From Streptomyces sp. NRRL F-6676 (GTDB lineage Bacteria > Actinomycetota > Actinomycetes > Streptomycetales > Streptomycetaceae), in contig NZ_KL647083.1 of assembly GCF_000725625.1 (NCBI RefSeq), positions 300,891 through 364,890 on the forward strand: a DNA stretch of 64,000 bases, in the 5' to 3' direction. Position 1 is the first letter of the stretch. Every line of letters starts with the position of its first letter. The notes under the pieces were generated by a model, which saw only the letters and a program-made list of their open reading frames with translations, was not told the origin of the DNA and did no database searches. This document shows, one piece after another, positions 33,689 to 43,000 of this stretch. The translations under genes were made by a program, and so were the position numbers.

Positions 33689-34936
33689 TCACGCCCTGGC
33701 CAGGACCAGGACGACGTTGTGGCCGCCGAAGCCGAAGGAGTGGGTGACCGCGATACGGACGTCCTGGCGGCGGGGTTCCCCGGTGACGCAGTCGAGGCCG
33801 AACCCGGGGGCCGGGGCGTGCAGGTTGGCGATCGGGGGCACCGTGCGGTGCTGGAGGGTGAGGACGGTCAGCGCCGCCTCGATCGCGCCCGCCGCGCCCA
33901 GGCTGTGGCCGAGGACGCCCTTGGGCGCGGTGACGCCGGGGCGGTGCGGCAGGACCCGCGCGATGAGGGCGGCCTCCCCGGCGTCGCCCACCGGCGTGGA
34001 GGTGCCGTGGGCGTTGACGTGGTCGACGTCGTGCGGGGCGAGCCCCGCGTCCGCCAGGGCGGTGCGCAGGGCGGCCTCCGCGCCCCGGGCGCCCGGGGCG
34101 GGCGCGGTGGGGTGGTGGGCGTCCGAGGTGCTGCCGCAGCCCACCAGCAGGGCGCGGGTACGGGCGCCGCGGGCGGCCGCGTCCTCGGTGCGCTCCAGTA
34201 CGAGGATGCCGGCGCCCTCCGCCAGGACGAAGCCGTCGCGGTCGGCGGCGAAGGGCCGGGACGCCTCCGCGGGCGCGTCGGTGCGCCCGGACAGGGCGCC
34301 GGCCCGCCAGAAGCCGGCCGACGCGAGCGGGGTGAGGGCGGACTCGGTGGCCCCGGCCACGGCGATGTCGCACCGCCCGGCGGCCAGGAGGTCCCGGGCC
34401 ACGGCGAGGGCGGTGGCACCGGAGGCGCAGGCGGTGGCCGGGGCGAGGGCGGGGCCGCAGGCGCCGAGGTCGATGGAGACCTCACCGCTCGCCATGTTCG
34501 GCAGGATCAGGGGGATCGTGAGCGCGGAGACCGCGTCGGGGCCGGATTCCCGCAGCCGCGCGGCCTGTTCCTCGCGGGTCGCGTCGGCGCCCATGCCGCA
34601 GCCGACGACGACGGCGACCCGGTCACCGGCCCAGGTCGCGGGGTCGAGGCCGGCGTCATGGACCGCCTCGCGGGCGGCGAGGACGGCCAGCTGCGCGTTG
34701 CGCGACATGCGCCAGGCGGTGCGTCCGATCCGTCGGGCCAGCTCCTCGGGCGACAGCGGGACGCGGCAGGAGAAGTCCACGGGGAGGCCGGTCAGCGCCG
34801 GGTCGTGGGAGGCGGTGCCCGTGCCGCGGCGGACCCCGTCCCAGGTGGCGTCGGCGCCGTCTCCCGCGGGCGTCAGCAGACCGAGGCCGGTGACGGCGAC
34901 GGGGGCGGCGGCGGCCACGGAGGCGGGCGCGGTCAC
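33689..34936 (-). CDS. FabF-like beta-ketoacyl-ACP synthase
   Basis: A 415-residue condensing enzyme of the KAS I/II type. The Cys-His-His triad is intact: Cys170 in ATACASGAT, His in NAHGTSTPVGD, and His in GHSLGAAG; the C-terminal THSFGFGGHN gate is present. So it is an active elongating synthase and not a chain-length factor. Its GTG at 34936 overlaps the ACP stop (GTGA), tying it to the acyl carrier protein. In the ole operon it could extend or prime the ACP-bound chain handed to OleA, or join chain material from the divergent PKS; both are inferences. Confidence 0.92.
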   Translation of the reverse strand: MTAPASVAAAAPVAVTGLGLLTPAGDGADATWDGVRRGTGTASHDPALTGLPVDFSCRVPLSPEELARRIGRTAWRMSRNAQLAVLAAREAVHDAGLDPATWAGDRVAVVVGCGMGADATREEQAARLRESGPDAVSALTIPLILPNMASGEVSIDLGACGPALAPATACASGATALAVARDLLAAGRCDIAVAGATESALTPLASAGFWRAGALSGRTDAPAEASRPFAADRDGFVLAEGAGILVLERTEDAAARGARTRALLVGCGSTSDAHHPTAPAPGARGAEAALRTALADAGLAPHDVDHVNAHGTSTPVGDAGEAALIARVLPHRPGVTAPKGVLGHSLGAAGAIEAALTVLTLQHRTVPPIANLHAPAPGFGLDCVTGEPRRQDVRIAVTHSFGFGGHNVVLVLARA

Positions 34937-35202
34937 GAGGAGGCGACCGTCCCCGCACCCCCGGCGCCGCCCGCGCACAGCGCGTCGAGGTGGGCGACGA
35001 CCTGGGCGACGGTCGTGTCCCGGGAGGCGTGCTCGCCGTCGATCCTCACCCCGAAGCGTTCGTGCAGGACGAGCGTCAGCTCCGCCAGGGCCAGGGAGTC
35101 CAGGTCCAGCTGTCCCAGGGTCAGCCCGGGCTCGATCTCGTCCGCCGGGATGCGGAACGCGCTGGTCAGGACGGAACGGACGGTGTCGTAGGTGTCCGGC
35201 AC
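34933..35202 (-). CDS. Acyl carrier protein
   Basis: An 89-residue free-standing ACP. The phosphopantetheine Ser lies in LDLDSLALAEL after the IEPGLTLGQ loop; helix I is VRSVLTSAF and helix III HLDAL. The GTG at 35202 follows GAGGAG by five bases and lies inside the 3' end of oleD (37-base overlap), so it has its own initiation signal within that gene. The stop overlaps the FabF-like start. It is probably the shuttle between the ketosynthase and the Ole enzymes. Confidence 0.9.
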   Translation of the reverse strand: MPDTYDTVRSVLTSAFRIPADEIEPGLTLGQLDLDSLALAELTLVLHERFGVRIDGEHASRDTTVAQVVAHLDALCAGGAGGAGTVASS

Positions 35203-36251
35203 GGCGTCTCCTCGCTGTCGTGACTGTCTTGCGGGACGGACCCGGTCAGCTCCGCGATGCCCTCGTCGAAGCCGAGCGGTGGCGCGAAGCCGAGGTCGCG
35301 GCGGGCCGCGGTGAGATCGAAGTGGTGCGGGGTCAGCAGTTCCGCGACCAGGAAGCGGCTCAGTGCGTGGGTGCGGGAGACACCGGTCGCACGCGGGAAC
35401 GTGTCGCTCGCACCGGCCGTGCGCAGGAGCGCCTCGCTGACGGCCGCCGCCGCCGTGGCGAGCCGGGGCGGTACGGCGCACCAGCGGGCGTCGACACCGG
35501 CGGCCCGCAGGAAGTGCGCGGCGATCTCCCGCAGGGGGCGCGGTTCGCCCTGGCTGACGAAGTAGGCCCGGCCGCCGATCGCCGCCGCCGTGCCCTCCGC
35601 CCGCAGACGGTCCAGGGCGAGCAGATGGGCGTGGGCGGCGGTGCGGACGTGGGTGGTGTCGACGAGGTTGTTGCCGTCGCCCGGCATCAGCAGCCGGCCG
35701 GCCCGTACGGCGCGGGCGAGGGCGGGGGCGAAGTGGGGGTCGCCCGGCCCCCAGATGATGTGCGGACGCAGCGAGACGGTGGCCAGCTTTGGGCCGTGCG
35801 CGGCCAGCACCAGCGCCTCGGCCCGGGCCTTGGTGGCCGGATAGGCGGCCAACTGGGAGGGTACGGCGTGCAGTTGCTCGGTGGCGTACTCGAGACCGCC
35901 CGGCCGGAAGGCGACGCTGGCCGTCGAGGTGTACAGGAGCGTGCGGACGCCGTGGGCGCGGCACTGCGCGATCACCTGCCGGGTGCCGACGACGTTGGTG
36001 GACCAGTACGGCCGCGCCGGACCGCTGACCCCGGCGAGGGCGGCGTTGTGGACGACGGCGTCGCACCCGGCCACCGCGCGGGAGACCGCGTCCGCGTCGG
36101 TGAGCTCGCCCAGGTGCTGCTCCACGCCCATCCGTTCCAGCGCGGCGCTGGGGCGGCGGGCGAGGGAGGAGACGGCCGCGCCGCGCGCGCCCAGTTGGCG
36201 GCACAGTTCCCGCCCAAGGAAGCCGCTCCCGCCGGTGACCAGTACCTTCAT
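35166..36251 (-). CDS. oleD: OleD-like NADPH-dependent beta-keto acid reductase
   Basis: A 361-residue extended short-chain dehydrogenase (3-beta-HSD/NAD-epimerase branch). The cofactor loop is VLVTGGSGFLGRELC at the N-terminus. The catalytic residues are the Ser in LLYTSTASVAF and Tyr-Lys in AYPATKARAEALV. The conserved SLRPHIIWGPGDPH follows. In olefin pathways OleD reduces the 2-alkyl-3-keto acid from OleA to the 3-hydroxy acid used by OleC. The ATG at 36251 overlaps the oleC stop (ATGA). The last 12 residues (after SEE) are encoded over the ACP start and are Pro/Thr-rich. Confidence 0.88.
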   Translation of the reverse strand: MKVLVTGGSGFLGRELCRQLGARGAAVSSLARRPSAALERMGVEQHLGELTDADAVSRAVAGCDAVVHNAALAGVSGPARPYWSTNVVGTRQVIAQCRAHGVRTLLYTSTASVAFRPGGLEYATEQLHAVPSQLAAYPATKARAEALVLAAHGPKLATVSLRPHIIWGPGDPHFAPALARAVRAGRLLMPGDGNNLVDTTHVRTAAHAHLLALDRLRAEGTAAAIGGRAYFVSQGEPRPLREIAAHFLRAAGVDARWCAVPPRLATAAAAVSEALLRTAGASDTFPRATGVSRTHALSRFLVAELLTPHHFDLTAARRDLGFAPPLGFDEGIAELTGSVPQDSHDSEETPCRTPTTPSVPS

Positions 36252-37843
36252 CGGAACCTCCCGCGCAGCCGCCGTGTCGCCCAGCCGGCCAGTCGCATGC
36301 GGTCGATCTTCGAGTTGTGCCGGGGGTCCATGGGGAACCCGGAGTGCGGCAGCAGGGCACCGATGCGGTGCCCGTCGGGATGGTCCTTCAGCACCGCGCG
36401 GACGGCCGCCAGGGCATCGGCACGGACGGCGCCGCGCCGCACCTCGACGCACAGCACGGGCAGTTGGCACACCGCCGGTCCCGCCCCGACGAGCGCGGTG
36501 CGCCGGACGCCGGGGGCCGTGTCCGCCGCTGCCTCGATGTCCTCGGTGGGCAGGGTGAAGCCGGCACTGGTGACCAGGTGCGCCTTGCGCCCGAGGAACC
36601 ACAGCCGGCCCTCGTCGTCGAGCCGGCCCAGGTCGCCGGTGCGGTGCAGTACGCCGTGGTCGGTGAGGCTCTTGGTGGCGACGTCGGCGTCGGGGCGCGC
36701 GTGGTAGGCGGGGCTGACGGTGGCGCCCGCGACGGCGATCTCGCCGAGCCCGGTGGCGTCGGCGTCCAGGATGCGCGCGTGGACGCCGGGCAGCGGCCGG
36801 CCGAGGCAGGTACCGGCGTGCCCGGTGGGCGGGTCGGCGCGGGCGGCCCGCAGCTCGTGGTCGCCGAGCACGGAGACGGGCAGGCACTCGGTGGCGCCGT
36901 AGACGCTGAGGATCTCCGCGTCACCGGGGACGGCGGCACGCAGCGCGTCGGCGAGCCGGGTACGCAGCGGGGCGCCGAAGGAGAGGACCCGCCGGACCGA
37001 GGGCAGGGTGAGCCGGTGCCGGGCACAGTGGCCGGCGAGGAGCGCGAGGACGGCGGGGGACGCCAGGATCGTGGTGACCCGGTGCCGGAGGATCGGCCCG
37101 ACCAGCTCCCCCGGCGGGGTGCGGGCGGGGGCGAGGTGGTTGACGGCCGGGGCGACGGTGGCCGGCCCCAGGAGCGGGCCGAGCAGCGCGACGGGCAGGA
37201 ACCCGGCGAGGAGCACGTCGTCGGGGCGCGGGTCCAGCAGGGTCTTCAGCGCGTCGATCTGCCCGGCGAGAGTGGCGTGGCGGTACTCCGCGCCCTTGGG
37301 GCGTCCGGTGGAGCCGGAGGTGAAGGCGATCAGGGCGAGCGCGTCGCCGTCACGTTCCTCCGGCCGGAGCGAGGGGGGCGACCCGATCGACGGGCCGCTG
37401 CCACCCGCCGCCCGCCTCTCCAACCGCTCCCCCAGCACCCGCGGCCCGGCCCCCGTGACCAGCGGAACCCGCACCTGCCCCCGCCCCCACCCCAGGACCC
37501 GGCGCCCCAGGTGGGCCAGCGGTTCGCCGATGAAGACGTCCGGAGCGACGTCCTCCAGGCACCGGCCCACCTCGGCGCGCGGTTCGATGAGCACCGGGAC
37601 GGCGCCGAGGACGCCGAGGGCGTAGGCGAGGGTGGTCAGGTCGTAGGCGTCGCGCGTCATGACGACCGCCTTGTGGCCGGGCCGCACCCCGGCCTCGTGC
37701 AGCCGCCCCGCGAGGCGGTGGCAGTCCCGTACCAGCTCGCCCCGGGTGGTCGTGCGGGAGATCCCCTTGCGGCAGCGGATGAGGGCGGTGTCGTCGGGCC
37801 GTTCGGCCAGGTGGGCGGCGAAGCCGGGGACGGAGAGGGTCAT
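36248..37843 (-). CDS. oleC: OleC-like beta-lactone synthetase (AMP-forming)
   Basis: A 531-residue member of the acyl-adenylate superfamily. Seen are the P-loop FTSGSTGRPKGAEYRH, the YGATECLPVS core that is typical of OleC (YGATEALP in relatives), TGDLGRLDDEGRLWFLGRK, and the distinctive C-terminal PMDPRHNSKIDR block in place of the usual acyl-CoA ligase Lys region. OleC enzymes adenylate a 2-alkyl-3-hydroxy acid and close a beta-lactone. The ATG at 37843 has CCGGAGG seven bases upstream and is the last of three successive ATGA junctions after oleB. This is the diagnostic gene of the cluster. Confidence 0.92.
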   Translation of the reverse strand: MTLSVPGFAAHLAERPDDTALIRCRKGISRTTTRGELVRDCHRLAGRLHEAGVRPGHKAVVMTRDAYDLTTLAYALGVLGAVPVLIEPRAEVGRCLEDVAPDVFIGEPLAHLGRRVLGWGRGQVRVPLVTGAGPRVLGERLERRAAGGSGPSIGSPPSLRPEERDGDALALIAFTSGSTGRPKGAEYRHATLAGQIDALKTLLDPRPDDVLLAGFLPVALLGPLLGPATVAPAVNHLAPARTPPGELVGPILRHRVTTILASPAVLALLAGHCARHRLTLPSVRRVLSFGAPLRTRLADALRAAVPGDAEILSVYGATECLPVSVLGDHELRAARADPPTGHAGTCLGRPLPGVHARILDADATGLGEIAVAGATVSPAYHARPDADVATKSLTDHGVLHRTGDLGRLDDEGRLWFLGRKAHLVTSAGFTLPTEDIEAAADTAPGVRRTALVGAGPAVCQLPVLCVEVRRGAVRADALAAVRAVLKDHPDGHRIGALLPHSGFPMDPRHNSKIDRMRLAGWATRRLRGRFR

Positions 37844-37887
37844 GCGGTGGCCTCCGGGAACTCCCGGACGCGGACGGAGCGGGTCAT
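37840..37887 (-). CDS. 15-codon mini-ORF 2 between oleB and oleC
   Basis: ATG at 37887 to TGA at 37840, product MTRSVRVREFPEATA. It starts in the stop of mini-ORF 1 (ATGA) and ends in the start of oleC (ATGA). It has GGAGG-type bases seven before its ATG and mirrors the oleB C-terminus (RIRDFLEETA). It is probably a by-product of tandem duplication of the oleB-oleC junction; whether the peptide is made or matters is unknown. Confidence 0.5.
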   Translation of the reverse strand: MTRSVRVREFPEATA

Positions 37888-37931
37888 GCGGTGGCCTCCA
37901 GGTACTCCCGGAGGCGGACGGAGCGGGTCAT
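37844..37931. repeat. 44-bp tandem duplication of the oleB-oleC stop-start junction
   Basis: Two full units (37844-37887 and 37888-37931) with a third partial copy formed by the oleB 3' end itself (37932-37960). Each unit carries a ribosome-binding GGAGG, seven bases, and ATGA. A 44-bp unit is not a multiple of three, but each ends in a stop that overlaps the next start, so coupling is kept. Confidence 0.95.
37884..37931 (-). CDS. 15-codon mini-ORF 1 between oleB and oleC
   Basis: ATG at 37931 to TGA at 37884, product MTRSVRLREYLEATA. The start overlaps the oleB stop (ATGA). Its C-terminal half repeats the oleB tail with four changes. It probably acts, if at all, as a translational relay to oleC. 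Confidence 0.5.
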   Translation of the reverse strand: MTRSVRLREYLEATA

Positions 37932-38854
37932 GCGGTCTCCTCCAGGAAGTCCCGGATGCGGTGGGCCAGTTGGACCCCCGCGTCCTCCATCACGAAGTGC
38001 CCGGCGTCGGGGAAGCGGTGGACGTCGGCGTGCGGGGCGCGGCGGATCCACTCCTCCAGCAGCGCCGGGGTGAAGACGGGGTCACGCATGCCCCAGCCGA
38101 TGAGCAGCGGCAGCGACGTCGGGTCGGCGCCGTCGGCGCCCGGTTCGAGGAGCCGCCACACCGGGTCCGTGAGGTCGCGCGGGATCGCCCGGACGGCGTC
38201 GGTGAGCGCCCGGCGTTCCGTGCGGCGGGCGTACGGCCGCAGCAGGGCCCGGCGTTCGGCCGGGGTGAGCGGATGGTGGACGCCGGCCCGGACGGCCACG
38301 CGGGCGAACGCGTTGGTGCGGTGGACGAGTTCGGCGACGGGCCGGTGGTCGCGGATCCAGCGCAGGTAGTACGGCAGCCGGAAGCCGTCCGGGAAGGGGA
38401 AGGCCACGGTGTTGCAGACGACGAGCCGGGCCACCACGCCCGGGTTGCGCAGCGCCCAGGCGGTGCCGAGCGGGCCGCCCCAGTCGTGCAGGACGAACGT
38501 CCAGCCCCGCTCGGGCAGCCCCTCGTCCCGGACGAGATGCCGGAACAGGCTGTCCAGGCCCTCCAGTTGGGCCTCGTAGGGGTCGGGGACCCCGTCGGCG
38601 GGGCGCAGGTGCCGGGAGAGGCCGAAGCCGGGCAGGTCGGGGGCGAGGCAGCGGGCGTGCGGGGCGAGCCGGTGCAGCAGCGTGCGCCAGACGTAGCTCC
38701 AGGACGGGTTGCCGTGCAGGAACAGCACCGGCCGGCCGGAGCCGAGGTCGAGGTAGTGCTGCCCCGTGACCGGCACCCGCCGCCAGTGCCGGGGCGCGGG
38801 GTAGCCCGGGAGCAGCCGTTCCCGCGCGAGGGCGCCCCCCGCGTGCGCGCTCAC
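37928..38854 (-). CDS. oleB: OleB-like beta-lactone decarboxylase (haloalkane dehalogenase fold)
   Basis: A 308-residue alpha/beta hydrolase. The oxyanion motif is HGNPSWSYVWR, the nucleophile is Asp124 in LHDWGGPLG, the acid is in GMRDPVF, and the His is in DAGHFV. These match haloalkane dehalogenases and OleB, which opens the beta-lactone and releases carbon dioxide to leave a cis-olefin. With a complete catalytic set, the end product would be an olefin unless the enzyme works on another ester. GTG at 38854 overlaps the oleA stop (GTGA); a GTG one codon earlier is possible. The 3' end was duplicated to form the mini-ORFs that follow. Confidence 0.88.
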   Translation of the reverse strand: MSAHAGGALARERLLPGYPAPRHWRRVPVTGQHYLDLGSGRPVLFLHGNPSWSYVWRTLLHRLAPHARCLAPDLPGFGLSRHLRPADGVPDPYEAQLEGLDSLFRHLVRDEGLPERGWTFVLHDWGGPLGTAWALRNPGVVARLVVCNTVAFPFPDGFRLPYYLRWIRDHRPVAELVHRTNAFARVAVRAGVHHPLTPAERRALLRPYARRTERRALTDAVRAIPRDLTDPVWRLLEPGADGADPTSLPLLIGWGMRDPVFTPALLEEWIRRAPHADVHRFPDAGHFVMEDAGVQLAHRIRDFLEETA

Positions 38855-39873
38855 CACCGGACGAGTGCCAGGCCGAAGCTGAACCCGCTGGCGAGGCCGA
38901 TCATCGTCACCAGGTCACCGCTCTCGATGCGGTCGGCCTCGCGCGCCTTGACGAGTTGCAGCGGGAGGGAGGCCGCCGCGCAGTTGCCGTGCTCGGCCAC
39001 CGCGGGCATGCAGCGGTCCTCGGGCAGCGAGAGCAGCTCGATCATCTCGCGGTACTGCGGCATGGCGATCTGGTGGAAGGCGACGAAGGCGCTGGTGCGG
39101 ACCGCTTCGAGTTCCTTCCCGGCGGCGTCCAGGATGCGCGGGAGGGCGTCGAGCGCGCCCTGGCGCAGGTCGCCGTTGAGGCGCAGCGTGGTGTGGTCGT
39201 CGTGGGTGGAGAGGTGGTGCATGCTGCCGCCGCCGGAGACCGTGCAGGCCTCCCACGCGTCGGAGTTGCTGACGAACCGCAGCGCGAGGATGCCGGGGTC
39301 GTCCGCGCCCGCGGGTCCGGCGGTGAGCACCAGGGCGGCGCCCGCGTCGGAGGCGGTGTAGCCGGGCAGGGCGCGCAGCAGGGCCTGGCGGTCGGGGGCG
39401 TGCCAGCGGGTGGCCAGGGTGGCGGGTTCGCCGCAGGCGATGAGGACCGTGCGGTAGCGGCCGGTCTCGATGAAGGAGGCGGCCACCTCCATCGCGTTCA
39501 GGACGCTGTTGCAGGCGTTCTTGACGTCGAACACCGGGCAGGAGGCGCCCAGTTTGGCGGCGACGAGATGGGAGGTGGCGGGTTCGATCAGGTCCAGCGC
39601 GGTGGAGGCGAACAGCAGCAGGTCGATGTCGCCGATCGCGAGGCCCGACTCGGCGAGCGCCGTGCGGGCGGCGGCGACGGCGAGGTCGGAGGCGTTCTCG
39701 CCGTCCTCGTGCACATGGACGCCGCGGACCCCGGTGAGGTCTTCGAGGAGGCCGGGCGGGGGCGCGTAGCCGCCGGTCCCGGCGATCCGGGCGCGGATCT
39801 CGTCCATGGTCCGGTAACGGGACGGCAGATGGGAGGAGACGGCGGCGATACGGGCACGGAGGGCTTCGGGCAC
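38851..39873 (-). CDS. oleA: OleA-like thiolase (head-to-head acyl condensation)
   Basis: A 340-residue thiolase-fold enzyme. The catalytic triad is Cys121 in VKNACNS, His267 in AFHQIAMP and Asn297 in EHGNCAAAS. Glu97 in DLIEPATSHL lies 24 residues before the Cys, close to the Glu-Cys spacing of the Xanthomonas OleA (Glu117, Cys143), where the Glu acts as base in the Claisen condensation; FabH proteins lack this Glu. It should join two acyl thioesters to a 2-alkyl-3-keto acid. GTG at 39873 has only a weak ribosome binding site. It is the first gene of the operon, divergent from the PKS. Confidence 0.9.
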   Translation of the reverse strand: MPEALRARIAAVSSHLPSRYRTMDEIRARIAGTGGYAPPPGLLEDLTGVRGVHVHEDGENASDLAVAAARTALAESGLAIGDIDLLLFASTALDLIEPATSHLVAAKLGASCPVFDVKNACNSVLNAMEVAASFIETGRYRTVLIACGEPATLATRWHAPDRQALLRALPGYTASDAGAALVLTAGPAGADDPGILALRFVSNSDAWEACTVSGGGSMHHLSTHDDHTTLRLNGDLRQGALDALPRILDAAGKELEAVRTSAFVAFHQIAMPQYREMIELLSLPEDRCMPAVAEHGNCAAASLPLQLVKAREADRIESGDLVTMIGLASGFSFGLALVRW

Positions 39874-40032
39874 CGCGTCACCGTAGCGGCGCCTTCGCCG
39901 CCCTCGCACCGAAAATCCCTTTCTGCGGCGGTCTTCACCACAACGAGTGGTTGGCACTGGCTTTTCCGCCCGGCGGTCCCCTTCACTCCGCTACCACAGT
40001 GCGCAAACGGCGTGAGAAGGCGGGGACTTGGC
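39874..40032. promoter_or_regulatory. Shared divergent promoter region of the ole operon and the PKS gene
   Basis: A 159-base gap with relatively AT-rich stretches (GAAAATCCCTTTCTG, CTTTTCC). CAAC-GAGTG-GTTG (39941-39953) is a short inverted repeat, and TTGGCA at 39951 could be a -35 box for the PKS. A clear -10 was not found. One gap serving both transcripts suggests co-expression. Confidence 0.5.
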
Positions 40033-43000
40033 ATGCAGCAGGGCGAACGGGCCGTGGCGGTGGTGGGGGTCGGCTGCCGGCTCCCCGGGGGCATCACGGA
40101 TCTGGACGGGCTGTGGTCCGTGCTCCGCGAGGGGCGGGACGTGGTGGGCGAGATGCCCGCCGACCGGCTGCCCAGGGAGCGCATGGTGGACCCGGAGACC
40201 GTGCGGCCCGGGCGCAGTTACACCGCCGCCGGCGGCTTCCTCGACGACGTGGCCTCGTTCGACGCGGCCTACTTCGGCATGTCACCGGCCGAGGCCCGGC
40301 ACATCGACCCGCAGCAGCGGCTGCTCCTGGAGATGGCCGCCGAGGCGCTGGACGACGCCGCCGTGCCCGCCGGTGCGCTGGCCGGGTCGGACACCTGCGT
40401 GTACGTGGGTGTCTCCGACCCCGGCTACGGGGTGACGCTCTCGATGATGCAGGACCACACCAGCCCGCACACCATGCCCGGCGCCACCCTCTCCCTCACC
40501 GCGAACCGGCTGTCGTACGCCTTCGATCTGCGCGGGCCGAGCATGGCGGTGGACACGGCCTGCTCCTCCGCGCTGGTCGCGCTGGACCGGGCCTGCCGCA
40601 CCCTGCGCGAGGGCACGAGCCGCGTCGCCCTGGCGGGCGGCGTCAACGTGCTGTCGACGCCCTATCCGTTCGCCGGGTTCTCGTACGCGGGCATGCTGTC
40701 GCGGCGCGGCCGGTGCGCGGCGTTCTCCGCCGAGGCCGACGGGTTCGTGCGGGCGGAGGGCGGGGCGGTGCTCGTCCTCAAGCGCCTCGCGGACGCGGTG
40801 GCCGACGGCGACCGGGTGCACGCCGTGCTGGCCGCCACCGGCAACAACACCGACGGCCGCAGCACGGGCCTGATCGTGCCCAGCGCCGAGACGCAGGAGG
40901 CGCTGCTGCACGCGGTCTACGCGGAGGCCGGGATCGACCCGGACGACCTGGTGTACGTCGAGGCGCACGGCACCGGCACCCAGGTCGGGGACCCGGCGGA
41001 GGCCGAGGCCATCGGGCGGGCGCTGGGCCGGCGGCGGCGCGGGGGGCCGCTGCCGATCGGCTCGGTGAAGTCGAACCTCGGTCATCTGGAGCCCGCGTCC
41101 GGGATGCCGGCGCTGCTCAAGGCGATCCTGGTGCTGCGCCACGGGCTGGTCCCGGCGTCCCTGCACGCGCTCCCCCTCAACCCCGCGATCGACTTCGACG
41201 GCCTGGGGCTGGCCCCCGCCGTCGAGCCCGTCCCGCTGACGCCGGGCAGGCGGGCCGCCGTGGGGGTGTCCTCGTTCGGCTTCGGCGGGGCCAACGCGCA
41301 CGCCGTGGTCACCCTGCCGCCCGCTGCCGCGGCCCCCGGCGGACACGCTGGCGGCGCTCGCCGGGCACGGGGTGAAGAGGGGCCGGAGCCGGCGTCCGGG
41401 CCGCTGCCGGTGGTCGTCTCCGCGCGCTCCCCCAAGGCGCTCGAGCAGTTGAGCGCCCGCATGGCCGAGCGGTTGCGGACCACCGCGCCCGGGGAGTTCT
41501 ACGACGTCGCCCACACCGGCACCGTACGGCGCACCGCGCATCCGCACCGCGCTGCCGTCCTGGCCGCCGATCCGGCGGACGCCGCACGGCAGTTGGAGCT
41601 GCTGACGGCGGGCGAGCCCGCCCGGGGAGCCGTCGTCCGCACGGCCGAGCGGGGCGGTACCGCGTTCGTGTACGCCGGCAACGCCTCCCAGTGGCCGGGC
41701 ATGGGCGCCGATCTGCTGAAGCACGCGCCGGCGTTCCGCGCGGCCGTCGAGGAGGCCGACGCGGCCCTCGCGCCGCACCTGGGCTGGTCGGTGGCGAAGG
41801 AGCTGGCGCATCCCCGCCCGCCGACCTGGCAGCGCACGGAGATCGCACAACCCGCCCTGTTCGCCGTCCAGGTGGGCCTGACCGCGCTGCTCGCCTCGCA
41901 CGGCGTGTGCCCGCGCGCGGTGGCCGGGCACAGCGTCGGCGAGGTCGCCGCCGCCCATGCCGCCGGCATCCTGACGCTGGACCAGGCGGCCCTGGTGATC
42001 GCCGCACGCAGCCGCACCCAGGGCGCCACGGCGGGGCGGGGTCGGATGGCCGCCGTCGGTCTGTCCGAGGACCAGGCCCGCGAGGAACTCCGGCGCCACG
42101 CGGGCGCGTCGGAGATCGCGGGCGCGTCGGAGACTTCGGGCGCGTTGGAGATCGCGGGCGTCAACAGTGAGCGGGACGTGACCGTCGCCGGGGACGCCGA
42201 CACGCTGGCGGCCTGGGGTGCCGAACTGACCGCGCGGGGCGTCTTCTTCCGCGAACTGGCCCTGGACTACGCCTTCCACAGCCGGGCCATGGACCCCATC
42301 CGGGAGCCGCTGCTCACCGCCCTCGACGGGCTCGCCCCCGGCCGCGCCCGCGTCCCGTTCGTCTCCACCGTCACCGGCACGCCGCTGGACGGGCCGGAGC
42401 TGGACGCCGGGTACTGGTGGCGCAACGTGCGCGAGCCGGTGCGGTTCGCCGAGGCCGCCGGGGTGCTCGCCGCCGAGCACGCCGGTGTCCTGGTCGAGGT
42501 CGGTCCGCACCCGGTGCTGCGCCCGTATCTGCGCCGCACCGGTGCCGCCTGCGTGGCCACCCTGCACCGGGACGGGGACGGTGTGCGCGAGGGCGCGGCG
42601 GCCGTCGCCGCCGTGCTCGCCGCCGACCCCGGCACCGACTGGCGCCACCACTTCCCTCGCCCCGGCCGGGTCGTCGACCTGCCCGCCTACGCGTGGCAGC
42701 ACGAGCGGTACTGGCACGGCTCCGCGCACGATCTGGTCGTCCGGGCCACCGGCAGCGGCGCCCTGGACCACCCCCTGGTGGGCGAGCGGATGCCCGCCCC
42801 GCACCCCGTCTGGCACGGCACCGTCGAGCCGCAGCTCGTGCCGTGGCTGGGCGACCACCGGATCGGCGACGACGTCCTCATGCCGGCGGCCGCCTACGTG
42901 GAGATGGCGCTGAGCGCGGGCCGGCGGGCCCTGGACCGCCCGGTCGAGGTGCGGCACCTGGAGATCGGCCGCCCGCTGTCCGTGCCGTGGCCGGACCCGA

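Noticed and set aside
38956..40032. In-frame N-terminal extension of the PKS by about 360 codons
   Set aside because: It is antisense to oleA, has no KS-like sequence, and ATG 40033 has a proper leader and directly precedes the KS start.
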